DNA of 64,000 nt from Macrothele yani (Eukaryota > Arthropoda > Arachnida > Araneae > Macrothelidae): the NCBI GenBank assembly GCA_039090855.1, contig CM076999.1, positions 116,125,072 through 116,189,071 on the forward strand. Direction: 5' to 3'. A model generated the notes under the pieces. It ran no database searches and was not told the DNA's origin. It saw only the letters and a list, made by a program, of their open reading frames with translations. Position numbers and translations under genes: made by a program. Of the stretch, positions 41,262 to 51,454 are shown one piece after another; position 1 is the first letter of the stretch; each line of letters opens with the position of its first letter.

Positions 41262-42138
41262 CAAGTTAGTAAAATCATGCAATGCATTGATTATGATACG
41301 CTTTCCAACATACCAGAAATTATTATGAGGATAATGGCTGTGGAATAAATCTCGCTCCTGTGTCCTGACCTTTGACCCCATTTCGATTATATTCAACAGA
41401 ACCCGTTCAGTATACCTCAAGAATAACATACTAAAGTTTTGTCGCAATAGAAGCAGTTTTACGCAAGTTATGAGAATAATGGCTGTGGAATAAATCTTGC
41501 TTTTGTGCAATGACCTTTGACCCCATTTCGTTGATATTCAACAAAACCGGTTCACTATACCTCCGGAACAACATGATAACGTTTTGTCGCAATCGAAACA
41601 TTTTTAGGTAAGTTATGATGCTATGATGCGCAAGGTCTATGGAATGGATCCCACTCCAGTGTCCTGACCTTTGACCCCATTTCACCCATTTTCAACAGGT
41701 TTCGTTCCCAGGGGGTTCCTTACGACATACTTTAATTTCATTGAAATCGAATCATTTTTACGCAAGTTATGATGCATAAAGGCAATGGAATGGATCCCGC
41801 TCCTATGTCCTGACCTTTGACCCCATTTCATTTATTTTCAATAGGGTTCGTTCCCAGGTGGTCCCCTACCACATACTAAAATTTCACTGAAATCGAACCA
41901 TATTTACGCAAGTTATGACGCATAAGGGCAATTGTATGGATCCCGCTCTTATGGCGTGACCTTTGACCCCACTTCACCCATTTTCAATAGGGTTCGTCCC
42001 CTGGTGGTCCCCTACCACATACTAAAATTTTATCGAAATCGAACCATTTTTACGTGAGTTATCGTGCCGACAGACAGACGGACGGACGGGAAAAGTTGGA
42101 GCATATACGCTTCTTCAACCTACGGTTGGAAAGCGTAA
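41262..42138 (+). repeat. Repeat E with a five-unit ~147-bp tandem core
   Basis: Five diverged units, each with GAATGGATCCCGCTC-like and TGACCTTTGACCCC phrases and an ACGCAAGTTATGA end. The 14-bp phrase is identical in all five (41366, 41511, 41665, 41811, 41957). The right end has (CAGA)n-like CAGACAGACGGACGGACGG and CTACGGTTGGAAAGCGTA. A shorter inverted copy is at 59501-59935. Apparent minus-strand ORFs are translations of the repeat. Confidence 0.9.
41366..41970 (-). promoter_or_regulatory. Five DR1-type nuclear-receptor-like motifs
   Basis: The minus strand reads GGGGTCAAAGGTCA, two PuGGTCA half-sites separated by one base, which is the DR1 consensus bound by HNF4 and RXR/USP dimers. 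It is present once per unit and unchanged while surrounding bases vary. Binding is an inference; no gene lies near. Confidence 0.35.
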
Positions 42139-42406
42139 AAAAAGGGCACAGTGTACTTTTTTATAGTATTATTTCACAAAACTCCTAAGTATAAGATTTA
42201 CTCTTGATAGCTATAATAGCTTTTGTTTAAAGGTGTCCAAGTACTGATGCATAGACAGCGTATAATCATCTGTACAATGAGTTCAGTAAGCCGGTTTCTT
42301 ACAGTAACACAATATGTAATAAATAGCTGGTGCTCAAAATGGGGGAGGAGACAAGAAATACTCTGTGCCACAATACAGAACTTCAAAATCCAATAATTCG
42401 ACAAAC

Positions 42407-42660
42407 AAATTTTGAAGATGACAATCCGTTTTTTAGACTAAATATGACAAGGATGGTAAGTCAGATAATATCCGAAAACTTGAAAATTTCGTTGTCCTGG
42501 AGCAGGAATCGAACCCGCGTCTCCCACATAGCGCCCGGGTATGATCATAGTTTTTGGATATCATCTGACTTACCATCCTTGTCATATTTACACCAAAAAA
42601 CGGATTGTCATCTTCAAAATTTGTGTTGTATGATGTAATCCCGTATTCCATTCATGATAC
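42407..42660. mobile_element. SINE H, copy 3 (tail - head - inverted tail)
   Basis: Minus-strand tail and partial head (GGAATCGAACCCGCGTCTCC), joined at about 42550 to a plus-strand tail (CTGACTTACCATCCTTGTC), giving a foldback. Flanks TTCGACAAAC and TTCGACAGAC are the target duplication. Resembles the composite at 27303. Confidence 0.85.
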
Positions 42661-42683
42661 TTCGACAGACTATTGAAACTTAA

Positions 42684-43295
42684 GATGGACGTCAAGTAAT
42701 TTTGCTTCCTATACTTCCAATGGAAAAACTTTTGCACACATTCTCTTCACTATTAATGCGTTCCCAAGGATGAAAATTTGAACATCGAATAAAATAGCTT
42801 CATTTTATAACTTGGAATACTTAATATTTTCTAAAACATAACCATAATTATCCAATCCAACATTTGTTTGTCTACTGATGTCATCAAAGTACAGGTCGCG
42901 CCATCTTTTTTCTGGTTTCAACACTACCAAAGGAAAAGTTATTGATTTTTAATATAATTATGGGTTTGTTTTAGAAAATATTAAGTATTCCAAGTTATAA
43001 TATGAAGTTATTTTAATCGAAGTTCAAATTTTCATCATTGGGAACACACTAATTGTGCAAAGTACAGGTCGCGCCATCTTTTTTCTGGTTTCAACACTAC
43101 CAAAGGAAAAGTTATTGATTTTTAATATAATTATGGTTTTGTTTTAGAAAATATTAAGTATTCCAAGTTATAATATGAAGTTATTTTAATCGATGTTCAA
43201 ATTTTCATCCTTGGGAACACACTAATTGTGAAGGAAATGTGTACAAAAGTTTTTCCCATTGGAAGTATAGAAAGCAAAATTACTTGACGTCCACC
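42684..43295. mobile_element. TTAA-flanked MITE, second family (612 bp)
   Basis: Terminal repeats of about 165 bp starting GATGGACGTCAAGTAATTTT, inverted at the right end (to GACGTCCACC), with TTAA at 42680-42683 and 43296-43299. Repeat F copy 1 has the empty site (GAAATTTCAAAG). The inner part contains a tandem duplication. Confidence 0.88.
42889..43230. repeat. ~171-bp tandem duplication inside the MITE
   Basis: AAAGTACAGGTCGCGCCATC to ACACACTAATTGTG occurs twice in succession with four or five differences. Since the second copy includes the right terminal repeat, the element has one left arm and two right arms. Confidence 0.92.
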
Positions 43296-43632
43296 TTAAA
43301 GAGTTAATAAAACTTCCAAGTATTCTCGTGAATCTCTTCTATTACTGGAAACTTTTTATTATATGAATACGGAAAAAGTGAGAACGGAGTTTTCCCGTTA
43401 ATATAAGAAAGGAATTGCGAAAAGGTTTCTGAAAATTCAGAATTTTCAGCTGGTACGAAAAATCCGTGATATTAAAATTTCTTTCTGTCATTTCCCGGAA
43501 AAGGTTTTATCAGAAATATGCTTCGTTAATTTACGAAAAGATTGACTGAAAGTGGCACGTGAATTACAATTTTTTTTTTTTTTTTACACTGTGTAATAAT
43601 GCACAGTCGAGACACATTATTGTGACCACCAG

Positions 43633-44896
43633 CTAATATCCAGAGAAAGCGTCGTGTACAGCGCGGACAGCAGCTAGATGGTCTGGGAGTGACTCAATAA
43701 GATGCTGGAAGGTGTTCACAGGTATGTGGAGCCATGCTGACTGCAGTGCATCTGACAGCTGCTGGAGGGTGCGTGGTGGAGGATCCAAAGAGCGCACAAC
43801 ACGATGCAGGTGGTCCCACAGATGCTCAATTGGATTTAAGTCTGGGGAATTAGGGGACCAGGGAAGTACTTGGATGTCTTCATCGTGCTCTTCCAACCAC
43901 TCTCGGACATTCCTACCTGTGTGACATGTCGCATTGTCGTGCTGGAAGATCCCATCCGTTCCAGGGAATACAATCAGCATGTATGGGTGGGAGTTTTTTT
44001 TTTTTTTTTAATGTTTTTTTTATTGGAGGTTTAACGACCACCGTGAGCAACTCAATGGGCTATAAGCAGTCGCCCGTCCCCAATATAGGGTCACTGGTTC
44101 TAGGGAAGGGAGAGAACCTGTGTCGTAAGACAAACACAACATCCATGCCTCAACGGGATTCGCACCCGGACCCCATTTGGACGAATGATCAGAAGCCATC
44201 GCTTAGACCACTGCGCCCTCGGGGTGGCAATGTATGGGTGTACCATGTGATATGCAAGGATGGATTCATAACGAATTCGGTCCATAGTGCCTTCCACAGG
44301 TATCAGTGGACCCAGGAAATGTCACGAAAACACTCCCCAGACCATAACGCTGCCCCCCCCCAGCTTCTGTTCTTCCAGTAATGGTTGAAGACTGTTTTTT
44401 CTCCGATGTTTCTCGCCTTATGCCAAAACGTCTATTCATTCCATGAAGCGGAAAACATGACTCATCGGAGAAGGCAATCCTTTACCAATCAGGGGAGGTC
44501 CAAGTCCGATACTGCCGTGCAAATGTAAGCCTCTTCTGCCGATGCACCTTCGTTAGCATAGGTGCGATGACCAACCGTCTGCATCGGAGACCCATACGCA
44601 GCAGGGTTCGCTGAACTGTTGTTTTTGACACACTTCCGGTAGCCCCCTGGTCCACTCGGCCAGTGAGTTGCTCGGCCCTCATGCACCTTCGAAGCCGACG
44701 TCCGCCTTTTACATCAATGGCACGTGGTGCCTAGCAGTTTCCATTTGGTGCCATTTCTCCAATCACGTTACACTTTAACCACAGCAGCACGCGAACAGTT
44801 CACAAACTGCGCTGTTTCAGAAATAGTGCCACCCTTGGCCCGAAAGCCGGTAATTATCCCTATTCGCAAATCTGATAAATCGCTCCTTTTATCCAT
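43633..44896 (-). pseudogene. Tc1-like transposase interrupted by SINE A
   Basis: Start MDKRSDLSDLRIGIITGFRA. Helix-turn-helix GGTISETAQFVNCSRAAVVK, then after frame changes VSKTTVQRTLLRMGLRCRRL, FSDESCFPLHGMNRRFGIRR (first Asp), TEAGGGSVMVWGVFS and a stop. SINE A10 cuts between HMVHPY and MLIVFPGTDG. FQHDNATCHTGRNVREWLEE (second Asp) and SPDLNPIEHLWDHLHRVVR (Glu) are intact, ending in a 115-codon open frame to the stop at 43633. The catalytic triad is present, but the frame is broken. Confidence 0.92.
43990..44229 (-). mobile_element. SINE A, copy 10
   Basis: Flanked by ATGTATGGGTG (43979-43989, 44230-44240). T tail with an AATG interruption. Head GCCACCCCGAGGGCGCAGTG on the minus strand. 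Confidence 0.95.
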
Positions 44897-44925
44897 GACT
44901 GCAAGGAGTGATATGTTTTCAGAAT

Positions 44926-45241
44926 ATATATATCATATGTAGAGTATTTTAGGAAGGAGTGTCTGACCCTAGGTCTTAAACAACCCTTAGAAATAGGAAA
45001 CTAGGAGATTTAGGCTAGAGCGCCCGATAGGAAAGTGACACGGAAGCGAAGTAGAAAGGGGGAGGAAGACACCCTTATTTAATACCGGGGGGACAGTACC
45101 CGGGGTCCGACAGCTTAACGTGCCCATCCGACGCACGGCGGATATTTAGTGGTTTCAGCGCTCGTACCTACCTGGGATCGAACCCGAGGTCTTCTCCGTG
45201 GCAGGCACGAACGTTGACCACTAGGCCACTCGCGGCCCCTA
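44926..45241 (-). mobile_element. SINE B, copy 4
   Basis: Flanked by ATGTTTTCAGAAT (44913-44925, 45242-45254), in the leader of the Tc1 transposase, 30 bp upstream of its ATG. Copies 1 and 2 also sit just upstream of transposase starts. Confidence 0.94.
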
Positions 45242-45377
45242 ATGTTTTCAGAATGCCCACAAGCACACCTTATATACCCACCCTCCAAGCCAGCTCACGA
45301 CACGTGCCTTGTTTCATTGGCTACGCGCTGTTGACGTCAAAAGTAGGAGCTGGTCACAATAATGTAACTCGACTGTG

Positions 45378-46562
45378 AAGAAACTATTACTTAAATCAAA
45401 TTTATTTAGAAACAGGGCATGCATTTAAAATTTGGGATTCTGCTACTAACTTTTGAAGTTAAATAGCATGCCACTGACGCAGATGAACAATTTGCAAAGT
45501 GTTTCTGGTAATTTGGTCCATACGTTGAAACTAGAGCAGCTTTAGGTGTTTTTCGGACTGATTTATGTCCAGACAGTAAGTACTCTGTTTGACATTGTAA
45601 ACATTCGTTTAGCATTTGTTTCCACTATACTGTAACATCTCCGTTGTTAGTATTGGGTCCTTTACCGCCAATTCTGCCAATTGCTGAATCCAAATTCACA
45701 ATAATTGGTGAATTATGATTGCTGAACTGGATTCACAAATTGCTCAGACAGGCACAGATTTAAAATAAAAACAGAAAACTTAATAAATGTTGGGATCACT
45801 CCTTTCATTTCGTTTACAGCTTGTTTTAAGAGAGCTTTTATCTGGGGAAAAGTTCCACTTTTCCTACTTTCTTGCACATTTCCATAGAACCAAGTGACAA
45901 AGACAGTTCAGTGAAAAACCTTTAGAAATTCAATGAGATCGGAAAGATCATCCAATTCTTTTTTCTGCTCAGAACTGACATCAATTATAGAAAACAATAA
46001 GTATTCAATAGAATATCTGTTATTCTTATAATTACGTCATCAATTTTCTCCTATAAATATCTTGCAATCCCAAATGGTAGGAGTGGATGGATGTGTGTGT
46101 GTTTTGTGGAAGGGGATTGGCCAGTGCTTTCGCTAGACGGGCGGTGCTGCCGAAGGTTTATACCAGTCATGCCTTATCCCCTTGTGCCTTATACTGGCGT
46201 CATTAGCAGTCGTAAAACGGGGAAACGAAATTTCAGACGGAGAGGAGATCCCGTTTGTTTTCCGCCGTGCCTTAGATTGCGGCCATAAAACGGGGGAAAC
46301 TTTACCTGCTAGAAAGGAGAAGTATATTTTTTAAAACGAATTCACCTGGTTTGTTTGAGAGCAGTTATATGGGCGTGCAAATCTGTGCAAAAGCTGATCC
46401 CGCGCATGCGCTCCGAGTATTAACCCGATTTCAGCCTTTTTAAACACATTCCATCAATATGGACCATTTTTTCCCCAGCGAGTTTTTAAGTAAATGTTGG
46501 CCCCCACAAAGAACAAACTAAAATTTCGTCGGAACTGAAGGCTTTTGTATGTGCATTATTAT
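45378..46562. other. Unannotated stretch
   Basis: No gene recognised. A 69-codon minus frame at 45406-45615 has no nameable family. 46080-46310 is more GC-rich and contains a duplicated AAACGGGG phrase. Confidence 0.3.
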
Positions 46563-46896
46563 CACTGAGAGAAACGTTTAGTTAATTCAACAAAAACTTT
46601 GTTGAATTTGCAAAATTATTTTGCTGAAAATTATTGTTGATTTAACAAAATGATTAGGTCGATTTTTGGCTACAAAACATTTTGTCATGATAACAATATG
46701 TTTTGTTGGATCAAACAAATTCCCAAAAATCGACAAATCATTTTGTGAAATGAACAGAACGTTTTGTCATAACAATAAATTTTGTTAAATCAACAATAAT
46801 TTTCAACAAAATTATTTTGCAAATTCAACAAAAAAATTTGTTGACTGTATATCGACAATTTTTTTTTGTTGAATTAACAAAACGTTTTTCTCAGTG
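46563..46896. mobile_element. MITE with CACTGAGA ends and TTGTTGAATT-rich interior
   Basis: Ends CACTGAGAGAAACGTTT and AAACGTTTTTCTCAGTG are inverted. Almost the whole element folds on itself and is built from TTGTTGAATT/AACAAAAT-like words. The target duplication is not clear (possibly TA). No ORF. Confidence 0.82.
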
Positions 46897-47198
46897 TAAG
46901 TTTGGAAGAACGTATATGAAAACAGATGAAAATTTTCGGGAAAAGCGCGCAATCAAAAACCATATTTTAAATCACTCCAAGCATTGCTTTTTCTTAGTTT
47001 TCCAATAGTTAGACATACAGATGGTAAGTAAGTCTTTCCATTATGTGCTGTTATATTTGAATCTTCTATTAATCAGCGTTCTCCTAAACAAACTGATTGG
47101 GCAACATTCTATGCTGGAACCTTTCTGGATAGATTATACTGTTTCCATTTTCATTTTTTAGGTAACAGTAATTGGTAATTTATCTGTATTGCAGCAAA
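46897..47198. other. Unannotated stretch
   Basis: No recognised feature. Confidence 0.3.
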
Positions 47199-47200
47199 TA

Positions 47201-48446
47201 TTGGGTTGGCCAAAAAGTAATTGCGTTTTCCCCCTGTGTAAATGAAAGGCAAATTTTGAATGGGAAACGAAAACTTTAGTCAACACCATATTGTCCATTT
47301 TGTTCGATGACCTTCTGCCATCTCGCAGGCAAGTTCACGTTTCCGCGCTCAAAGCAGCCCCCCCCCCCGGCAAAAACAGTTCCAAGAACGATTTGATAGC
47401 CTCATCAGCAGTGAAGATTTTACCATTCAAGGTGTTTTGCAACGAACGAAACAAATGGTAGTCTGACGGTGCCAGGTCTGGCGAATATGGTGGATGTGAT
47501 AACACATCCCGTCCAAGCTGCAAGAATTTTTGACTAGTGACCAAACTCGTATGTGGTCTTGTCTTCATGGTTAAACACACCACCTTTGCGGTTCACCAAT
47601 TCTGGGTGCTTCTGTTTGACTGCATCACTTAATTTGTCCAGCTGTCGATAGTACACGTCCGAATTAATGGTTTGGTTCTCTGGAAGCAATTCAAAATACA
47701 CAACACCTTTCAAATCTCACCAGACTGACAGCATAACCTTTCTTCTGTGCATATCTCCATTTGAAGTGCTTTGATCAGGTTCATCACGATTTTTTTCGTT
47801 CGACGTTGTTGTAGACGATCCATTTTTCATCGCCTGTTATCAGAAGTTTCAAAAATAGATCGTTTTCTTCACGTTTCAGGCGCGAATCGCAGATGTCAAC
47901 GCTCTTAGTGAGATGAATTTCTTTGAGCTCATGTGGTACCCATATATCGAGCTTACTAACGTATCCCAGTTGCTTTAAATAGTTTTCACCGCTCGATTTC
48001 GATATGTTCAGATTCTCAGCAAATCTATTATGTCGTTAAACGCCGATTGGATTCGATCAATGCCTTTATTTTGTCGTCATCAACTTCGATTGGCCTTCCT
48101 GAGCGTGGTGCATCTTTCACATCAAAATCTCCAGACCGAAACTTCGCAAACCAATTCTGACACTGCCACAGTTTTGAAGCATCTTCACCATACACAACTT
48201 TTTATGAGCTTGCACAGTGTTTTTTCTCCTTCTGGAAGTAATACAGCAAAACATGAACAAAAAATTTGAAATTGGAGTCAAACACTTGTTAACCAAATCG
48301 TGCATTTTCTGTTCCTAAAACAAGCTTGAGCTGTCAGCTACCACGTCACATAATGGACTTGCGGTTTGAAACGACGTCAAGTATATTTCCAGACATGTGT
48401 CGCCATCTATGTGTAAAAAAACGCAATTACTTTTTGGCCAACCCAA
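47201..48446 (-). mobile_element. Full-length mariner element
   Basis: Perfect terminal repeats TTGGGTTGGCCAAAAAGTAA + TTGCG at 47201 and inverted at 48446, with TA on both sides. 1,246 bp is the canonical mariner length. Confidence 0.95.
47300..48306 (-). pseudogene. Mariner transposase, heavily mutated
   Basis: N-terminal VLLYYFQKEKTLCKLIKSCV and RIQSAFNDIIDLLRI-like scraps (helix-turn-helix). Catalytic region in changing frames: DMHRRKVMLSVW, DLKGVVYFELLPENQTINSD, VYYRQLDKLSDAVKQKHPEL, then a corrupted second motif (NHEDKTTYEF). The clean third motif YSPDLAPSDYHLFRSLQNTL lies in the 82-codon frame 47335-47583. The end is ARWQKVIEQNGQYGVD. A run of eleven C at 47350 has broken the frame. 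Confidence 0.88.
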
Positions 48447-48448
48447 TA

Positions 48449-49005
48449 ATAAGCTACAGTGAAACTGGTGGTTGAGTTTGGGGTCTTCTTTCTTATTGTG
48501 TTTATTCAGCCTGCTTGAATTAAGTTCTGCTAAGATATCCCTGAAATTCCCCACACATTTTACTGGTACTTGTAGAGGAGAATTTTCCGTTGGGGGACTT
48601 TATGGGTTACCCCAAGGCCTCTCACCCCTTGGAGCAAGAAAAATCGTTCAGACACGTGCTTCTTTAGTTAGACGGACTTCATAAAAAAAATATCACCAAA
48701 ACACATAGCATATATACCTGTACGTACAAGCCAAATCGACTCGTAAATTTCAAAATAGGATGTTACCGCTGTTTGACAACAACCTGAAAAATAATTTTAC
48801 GCTCGGCATCTGGAAAGTGGAGCTGGCGCGACACTAAAAAAGAGAGATATAGAATGAGAGAGAAAGAGAAAGAAAGAGAGAGAGAAATTTATACACGAAT
48901 TTCTAAGAGTAGTTCATAGTCTCAAGAGAGTACTTAGTGTAGTCCATTTTATATACGAATTTCTAAAATTAGTACAGACACACCATTTTTATACTTATAG
49001 TTTGT
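48449..49005. other. Unannotated stretch with a short GA-rich tract
   Basis: An imperfect (GA)n tract at 48840-48888. No gene recognised. Confidence 0.35.
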
Positions 49006-49014
49006 GTGTGTGTG

Positions 49015-49092
<78 letters not shown>
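49006..49092. repeat. (TG)n(AG)n microsatellite
   Basis: About six TG then GAGCG and about 36 AG dinucleotides. Any ORF across it is a low-complexity translation. Confidence 0.98.
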
Positions 49093-49093
<1 letters not shown>

Positions 49094-49338
49094 CCTTGTC
49101 AGGTTACAAACTAAAATGCGTAACTGACTTATGGAAGAAAAAAAAAGCAAAACAGGAGGGCTCAGTTCTGATTGGACCGTCACTTTGGAACGTAGGAGTA
49201 CGACTTGCAGATCGGAGAGTTGAGATGAGCTAGTCGAATATGGTTTCAATCGGCTGCTCTTGTTTCTGTAGATTTATGCTTCTTTGTGCGAGTTCGAGAT
49301 GGGCCTGGTACGGGTTCGATCGGTATGTCGGATATTTG

Positions 49339-49491
49339 TTAGGCAGCGGCTGCTTTCAGGCGTTCTCGATACTTTCTAGTTCGTTGGGCTGCAGTCTTCT
49401 TGGGCTTCTTACATTCCTCATCACTTGCTCTTGCCTGTCGTTTAGATTTTCTCCACTTTTGATTGCGTTCATTCTGCGAATTCCGCGGCAT
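49339..49491 (-). CDS. Small basic ORF, 50 codons, TE-associated type
   Basis: Translated on minus from the ATG at 49491: MPRNSQNERNQKWRKSKRQA, then KKTAAQRTRKYRERLKAA, ending AA plus stop. Very rich in Lys and Arg, one predicted helix, no signal or membrane segment. Short N-terminal segments with an AQR.R.YR.RL core occur at the start of many arthropod transposon-associated or unnamed proteins, where they may bind DNA (from memory, not checked). A few further in-frame residues beyond the stop also look protein-like (EPVPGPSRTRTKKHK), so the ORF may be the start of a longer broken gene. Function unknown. Confidence 0.4.
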   Translation of the reverse strand: MPRNSQNERNQKWRKSKRQARASDEECKKPKKTAAQRTRKYRERLKAAAA

Positions 49492-49522
49492 TGTCGAAAA
49501 TGTTAACTCGTTCACACGAAAA

Positions 49523-49860
49523 CAGTTTTTTTTTTATTTTTGTTTAGTTTAAACCACTGCGATGTTCTTTATACACTTGAATAGATCCCATCGGGAGCTT
49601 TAAAACGATACCACACACAGTCCTTTTGCACTCACGGCTGTCCAGATAGACCGCGATGTTGTCAAAAGTGTTCATCGGTTCATAAGAAAACAAAGAGGTG
49701 CCATAAATTCATTTACAACTAAGTTTTTTAATGTGCAGTTCAAAGCACTGCGATATGTTCTTCGTATATTTGAATAGATCTCTCGAAAGCTTTAAAATGA
49801 TACCACGCACAGTCGTGTTGCGCTCACGGTTGCCGAGATAGACTTGAATCAAACGCAGCG
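49523..49860. repeat. Two diverged ~190-bp direct repeats
   Basis: CACTGCGATGTTCTTTATAC ... AGCTTTAAAACGATACCACA at 49555 and CACTGCGATATGTTCTTCGT ... AGCTTTAAAATGATACCACG at 49747, both ending with a CTCACGGYTG block. Non-coding as far as can be seen. Confidence 0.8.
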
Positions 49861-49885
49861 GCACACCCAGAAATATTGCATCATC

Positions 49886-49926
49886 TCCCCCACGTACAGG
49901 GAGCGTCGCGTGCTGTACGTGGGGGA
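49886..49926. repeat. Perfect GC-rich hairpin
   Basis: TCCCCCACGTACA (49886-49898) and TGTACGTGGGGGA (49914-49926), 15-nt spacer. Not followed by a T run, so not terminator-like. Confidence 0.95.
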
Positions 49927-50955
49927 AGTGTTCGGACATTTTGGCACATTCCCTTTTAGAGCAATGAAATTGCGCTGCGTAAAAAATTATAGTGTTCTTA
50001 TACTTCTCCCTACTTGAGCAAGTGGTGGGCACAAATTTTTTTCCACTCATCTCATAATCATTAAGAAATTAAGACACATTTACCATTTTCTGTCTGAAAG
50101 ACGGGGCGGACATTTGGGCACAAACATTTAAGGGGCCGTATAACAATTGCCGTTTCTTGGCCCTATAGTAAGAGTTTGACTGAGAAAATGTTTACCGTAA
50201 CGCAAGTGACAATTACACTTTAATATGGGGAAACAAAAGTACATTCGTGAATTAAAAAAATTACATTGCACATTTCTTAAACCTTCAACGAAACATGTTA
50301 TGTAAATATTTTGTGCTTAAGCAATTACACTAGAACTCATACTATGTTTGGAAAAGGACGACAAGGAGGGATTTTTTAATAACGCTGCACTTTTCCTTAA
50401 GCACAAAATATTTACATAACATGTCAAGTTATTAATATTTCTCTTTTACTTAATTAGGCACTAAATTACTATACTTCACTCGAAGGCCCTTTTGACAGTC
50501 TTTTTCTACCGATGCCATATTCACAACGTTTACGTATCAACTCAAGTTAATAATATTGCGCTCTTAGTGCTTAAGTAAAAGCGGGATATTATTAACTTGA
50601 GTTGATGCGCAATTGTTATGAACATGACATCGGTAGAACAAAAACTGTTTAAAAGGCCTAGGCCCTATGAATTAATGTTTAGCGCTTAAGTAAAAGCGCA
50701 ATATTATTACCTTGAGTTGATGCGTAGACGTTATAATATGACATCAGTAGAAAAAAGACTCAAAAGGTCTTAGGAATGAGGCATAGTAATTTAGTGCCTA
50801 ATTAAGTAAAAGAGAAATATTAATAACTTGACATGGTAAATATTTAGTGCCTAAGTAAAAGTGCGGCGTTATAAAAAAAATCCCTCCTTCTCCGGACATA
50901 GTATGAGTTCTGGTGTAACAGCTTTGTTTCGTTGAAACCTAAGAAATGTGCTATG

Positions 50956-50991
50956 TAATCATGAATATGATGTAATCCATATTCATGATTA
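50956..50991. repeat. 14-bp-arm hairpin in the foldback right arm
   Basis: TAATCATGAATATG and CATATTCATGATTA, 8-nt spacer, perfect. Confidence 0.95.
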
Positions 50992-51005
50992 TGTGCTATA
51001 TATAA

Positions 51006-51096
51006 TCCCGATCCAGGACGACGAGATTTTTAAATTTTCGGATAATATCCTTGTCATATTTACACCAAAAAACGGATTGTTATCTTCAAAATTTGT
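51006..51096 (+). mobile_element. SINE H, copy 4, tail only
   Basis: CCAGGACGACGAGATTTTT through ATATCCTTGTCATATTTACA to ATCTTCAAAATTTGTG. The head is missing; it starts in the last bases of the B-box region. Confidence 0.8.
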
Positions 51097-51454
51097 GCTA
51101 TGTATTTTTTTTAAAAATTCACTGTAATTGTCTTAGCGGGAACGTTTTCTCCATTCAATTCCCCTCAGAGCGCCTAGAAACGACAATTTTTGTACGGCCC
51201 CTAAAGATTTGTGCCCAAATGTCCTAAACTCGTATTGCGCAACACGCGAATTGGACTCCATGCTGCTTACGAATATGCTAACACGATTAGTGTGCGGCGC
51301 GTATTTCAGCCGTAAGTCGCCTCATGTTATCCGCGGAGTTAGAAACTACCTAAGTAAGCTAAAATTGCGAAAAAATAGCAACTTACCATAGGGATTCGTA
51401 TCCATTGTTCCTATACTACATACACTGAATATTACGGAAAGTATTCACCAGAAA

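Larger units (their letters stand above)
42307..43600. repeat. Repeat F, copy with two insertions
   Basis: Alignable to 12915-13385 on either side of SINE H3 (42407-42660) and the TTAA MITE (42684-43295). Ends in a T run at 43570. Non-coding. Confidence 0.75.
43602..45377 (-). mobile_element. Tc1-like transposon with two SINE insertions
   Basis: Terminal repeats CACAGTCGAGACACATTATT (43602) and, inverted, ending ACTCGACTGTG (45377). Without the SINEs (43990-44229, 44926-45241) it measures about 1.2 kb. Confidence 0.92.
50108..51224. mobile_element. Foldback element I, copy 1 (1.1 kb)
   Basis: Ends GGACATTTGGGCACAAA and the inverted TTTGTGCCCAAATGTCC. Arms of about 400-500 bp continue inward with matched blocks (GGGGCCGTAYAA, ATGTTATGTAAATATTTTGTGC, ATCAACTCAAGTTAATAATA). 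No transposase. SINE H4 and an extra 14-bp palindrome lie in the right arm. A conserved flank (49935-50107) is also found left of copy 2. Confidence 0.82.

Noticed and set aside
20011..44229. Short ORFs repeated at 19977, 32590, 35940 and 43926 with GGLTTTVSNSMGYKQSP
   Set aside because: Antisense translation of SINE A copies.
49006..49249. ORFs across the AG microsatellite
   Set aside because: Low-complexity Arg-Glu or Ser-Leu translation.
49886..49926. Rho-independent terminator
   Set aside because: A stem without a following T run, in a eukaryotic context.
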